Position numbers and translations under genes: made by a program. A stretch of DNA of 64,000 nt from NCBI GenBank assembly GCA_963693315.1, contig OY856186.1, positions 378,671,522-378,735,521 on the forward strand, given 5' to 3'. This DNA comes from Diogma glabrata. Its lineage: Eukaryota; Arthropoda; Insecta; Diptera; Cylindrotomidae. Under the pieces are notes generated by a model that saw only the letters and a program-made list of their open reading frames with translations, was not told where the DNA came from and did not search any database. Of this stretch, positions 60,400 through 64,000 are shown in pieces. How positions within the stretch are numbered: the stretch's first letter is position 1; each line of letters opens with the position of its first letter.

Positions 60400-61590
60400 G
60401 TAACTTTACTTTTACTTATTCAATATATAATTTATTTAATTTATTCAATAAATAATTTATTTAATTCATTCAATAAATAATTTAGTTAATTTTTTTAATA
60501 AATAATAATTTTAATTTATTTAATTTGTTTAATTTTTTAATTTGTTTTTATTTATTTAATATATTTTAATATATTTAATTTATTTAATTTATTAAATTTA
60601 TTGTTTTATTTATTGTTTAATTTTTTTAATTTGTTTAAATTTGTTTAATTTGTTTATTTAATTTATTTAATATATTTAATTTATTTAATTTAATTAATTT
60701 ATTTGATTTACATAATTGATTTAATTTATTTGATTGATTTAATAGATTTAATTTATTTTATTTTTTAAAATTTAAACAACCTATTTAATTTATTTATTTT
60801 GTTTATTTCATTTATTCAATTTATTTAATTTACTTAATTTATTCAATTTATTTAGTTTATTTATATATTTAATTTATTTAATATTTTTAATTTTTTTAAT
60901 TTATTGAATCAATTTCATTTATTGAATTCAATTATTTTATTTTGTTTATTTAATATATTTAATTTATATAATTTACTTAATTTTTTTAATTTAACACTTA
61001 TTTAATTATTTAATTAATTCAAATTATTTAATTTATTTTATTTTTATAATTTATATGAATTATTTTATTTATTTATTTTATTTATTTATTTTATTTATGT
61101 ATTGTATTTATTTATTTGTTGTTTTTAAATATATATATTTTGTTTAATTTGTTTGATTTATTATATTTATTTAATTTATTTAATATATTTAATTTAATTA
61201 ATTTATTTAATCTACTTGATTTATTTATTTTATTTAGTTTATTTAATTTATCAAATTTATTTAATTTATTTGATTTATTTAATTTATTTAATTTTTTCAA
61301 TTTATTTAATTTATTAAGTTTAGTTAATTTATTAAATTAACATGATTTAATTTATTGATTTAATTTATATATTTTATTTAATTTATTTAATTTTTTCGAT
61401 TAATTTAATTTATTTGATTTATTTGATTTATTTGATTTATTTAATTTATTTAATTTGTTAAGTTTTTTAATTTATTTAATTTATTTAATTTGTTTGATTT
61501 ATTTAATTTATGTAATTTATTTAATTTATTTTATATATTTAATTTATTTAAAATATTTATTTAATATATTATTAATTTTATAAATATAGA
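60400..61590 (+). repeat. AT-only low-complexity block, (TTTAATTTAT)-like
   Basis: Almost 1.2 kb consist of TTTAATTTA words with scattered G or C. The period is about 5 or 10 bases but irregular. Open frames on both strands across 61112-61340 translate to Leu/Asn/Lys or Leu/Phe/Asn repeats and are artefacts of the repeat. Confidence 0.9.
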
Positions 61591-61679
61591 TTACTCAAGA
61601 AATAATTTATTCCTTATATTTAATGTACAATACATCTGATTTATTTGATTTACTGTTTTTATACAATAGTGATATTCAC

Positions 61680-62340
61680 GCGAGAGCGATCTTGCCCGCC
61701 TCTGAAGAAGCTCCCCGTCTTTTCTTTCCTTTTCAATATTTATGAGAATTGGTTTAGAATTTAATTTGAACAGCAAAATTTGAACGATTGATCCGGTTGT
61801 TGTTGCAGCGCTCACATATGGCTGAGGTTGTACGATCTGGTTTAAGCAATAGCCAGATGTTGGGACAGATAATACTCTCAGCATCTGTGAGTGTTCCAAG
61901 CACAATCATCCAACCTGCCCAGAAAGAAGAGCCGATATGGTCGGTTCGTGGTCTGGTCCGGATGGTAACGGGTAGTAAGTAAACCATTTCATCGAGGTTG
62001 TGATTTGGGAAAATTGAGGTCCGCAATTTCTTTCATCAGAAATCGATGATTGGTTAACACTACCTTATACTTCCCGGCCCGATCACGAACCACAACAAAT
62101 CTGTGACTAATCAAAAACTGAGAATTTAAGGAGATAGTAACGGTGATTAGGCTGACCTTCTATCCTAGCAATGGTCGAACTGGCTGTGATGGCTGCAGCA
62201 CCCACAATCCAAGCCCAAGCTCAGACTGAATCCAATTCTATAAAATGACTGGAAAGCGGAGCGGGAAATTGTCATTTTCTATGACCAGCCAACTTAATGT
62301 TGACTGACCTTCCGCGCCAATATGGATTTAAAAGAATTTA
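61680..62340 (-). pseudogene. Unidentified GC-richer, probably decayed coding stretch
   Basis: Base composition rises sharply between the AT-only block and ordinary AT-rich DNA. On the minus strand the phrase FVVVRDRAGKYKVVLTNHR and MKEIADLNFP (about 62105-62000) is followed in another frame by NLDEMVYLLPVTIRTRPRTD, then SFWAGWMIVLGTLTDAESII and a CERC pair, ending at 61754. These read like one broken protein with a frameshift near 62000. A plus-strand frame at 61788-61982 overlaps it. I do not recognise the family; a transposon, a virus-derived insert or a dead host gene are all possible. Confidence 0.4.
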
Positions 62341-64000
62341 TTTTAAAAAAATTATTCTTTGGAAAAAAAATTGATTCAAAAACTTGTTCAAAAACACAGA
62401 AAAACTTGTACCACTAAATAAAAAACTTGTTTATAAAAACTTGTTCAAAAACCCACTAGCAGACCAGACAACCTCTCTATCAGGCCTTGTTTTTCGGCGC
62501 CATCTTTGTCCACTTTTCTCGTGGCCGAACAAGGAGTTGGTCATACATCAAAAGAGACTTTCTGGAAAGATTGAAACTTCTCATTTCTGACAATATCTAA
62601 AACTTTTTAAATTTTTAATGATTTTATTTAATGAAAAATAAGATTGTTTTTTCCTTAATTTTTCACCGTTAGATACTTTAGAACGATCTATTATTTTTCA
62701 ATACTGGTACTGTTCGTGCGCAGTTAAAAATAGAAAACAGAACAATTTTCGGTGAGAACTACAAAAAAATAATCACAAAAATTGCAGCGTACTAAAATAT
62801 ATAATTTGTACTCAAACAACAGTAACAAACACGACAAGAAACCGAAGTTAAGTATTGAAAAGTATTTGTGTGTTGAGATTTATGATTCTATTTCTCGATA
62901 AGTTTGTAAGGATCAATCAAAAAATACTATTATGTTCACCGATGATGAATTTCAATAATATGAAACCATAATTTGATAAATTGAGCAATACACTTTTGTC
63001 AAACCGGTTTCAAACCAGCAGATCAAGTTTTTAGATATTTCATTTACTGTCCTTCACATCATTGATAGAGCCCAACAATTTTTAAATGCAATACTGACGG
63101 TGGATAAACTATCCAATTTTGTTCCATTCGTTTCTTTTACATATGGTAAAAGTTTTGTCAATTCTCCTCTTATCGATTTAAAAGTTAACTACTAAAATAA
63201 CCACAGTCTGGACAGTCAGTTCAATATCATTTTGGCAAACAGAAATTCAGGTTTGGGTTCACACCATATTCACATTATATTTTATTTCGTCTTATATGAC
63301 ACTCACATTGTTGACAGTTGATACTTGCTAAAAGTAAATATTATAATTAAGTAAAAATAAAACAAAATATTTACATAAAAAAATTAATTCTGCAAACAGA
63401 ACAACAAATACTTATTCATAAAACATCGTAGCAATATAAAAACAAACAACAAGAATAAATATCAACATAATATTTTCATGTTCAAATGAACAGAAAAATA
63501 CAAGTTTTGAATATTTAAAAGTTTTCCTAAAGTTGTTAGATATTGTTGTAACAAAATAAAGTTAAAGAAAAACAGAACCGCAGGTGTCGGTATTGTTGTA
63601 ACTGAATGTAAAAGAATGCTTTGAATCATGTGATTGTTTGTTCTATATAAGTTTAATGTTTGAAGAAAATAATTCAAGATTTTTTAGTTTAAGTTTTGTA
63701 GTGCCATATTATTGTTGAGTAAACTTATTCAACATCCAGCTGCAAAATTGCATCTCTATTCTCTATACATTTTACTCAGAGAAAATCATCTGAAAAGTTT
63801 TTTAGATGATTCATAGCAAATAATGGAAAAAGAATTTCCATAAACAAATCTACATTCATCATTTATTTATTTATATTCTTTTCAAAAAGAAAATTATGAT
63901 TTTCATCTAATAAAAGAAAGATCATTTCAAAACTTCATTATTTATGTATAACTTTTGGAAAACAAATTATTATTTAAATTTTGAATATAATCGAAAAATT
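62341..64000. other. AT-rich intergenic sequence
   Basis: No gene, element boundary or strong repeat recognised. Frames at 62384-62590 and 63462-63677 lack any supporting signature. Confidence 0.5.

Noticed and set aside
61112..61340. Open frames giving Leu/Asn/Lys-repeat proteins
   Set aside because: They are translations of the TTTAATTTA low-complexity block and are open on both strands at once.

Overview
The window is a piece of a very AT-rich eukaryotic nuclear genome, almost certainly an arthropod and probably an insect. The evidence is a divergent chemosensory ionotropic receptor, a BEL/Pao element whose primer binding site fits an insect-type tRNA-Tyr, a CsRn1-like Ty3/gypsy element, CR1/jockey-type LINEs and many palindromic MITE-like elements. 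There are no bacterial operons, rRNA genes or CRISPR arrays. The order cannot be fixed from the sequence alone; Diptera would fit.

Layout. 1-5547: a minus-strand Ty3/gypsy element with a nearly intact gag and pol, joined by a -1 frameshift heptamer. Its 3' end is lost, and a candidate 5' LTR lies at 5293-5547. 7192-7633: a decayed processed-looking copy of the RNA polymerase subunit RPB8 (POLR2H). 8027-12915: a cluster of foldback and palindromic elements. 12916-15300: a broken LINE on the minus strand, with a second LINE scrap near 16.6 kb. 16921-33754: two tandem copies of one 8417-bp unit, with no net indel between them. Each copy carries a 414-bp foldback element, a smaller MITE, a degenerate AT minisatellite, a tRNA-like segment and a decayed coding region of unknown family. 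33720-46242: a complete and very young BEL/Pao retrotransposon (12.5 kb) with 2-kb LTRs, each containing about 25 copies of a 49-bp unit. 48180-50277: a repeat block followed by a deleted LINE RT fragment with a poly-A tail. 51370-53256: the one intact host-type gene, an ionotropic receptor. 54480-56470: a heavily decayed gypsy element. 56740-57220: an inverted, diverged copy of a repeat found inside the 8.4-kb unit. 58504-58994: another TIR element. 60400-61590: an AT-only low-complexity block. 61680-62340: an unidentified, GC-richer decayed coding stretch.

How it fits together. The region is mostly a graveyard of mobile elements around one receptor gene. The order of events can be partly read. 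The BEL element inserted first (5-bp target duplication AATAC). The 8417-bp duplication came afterwards, because its internal junction lies 35 bp inside the BEL LTR, leaving an orphan LTR head at 25303-25337. The two copies look identical, so the duplication is either very recent or an assembly artefact. No host pathway can be inferred beyond likely chemosensation by the receptor.
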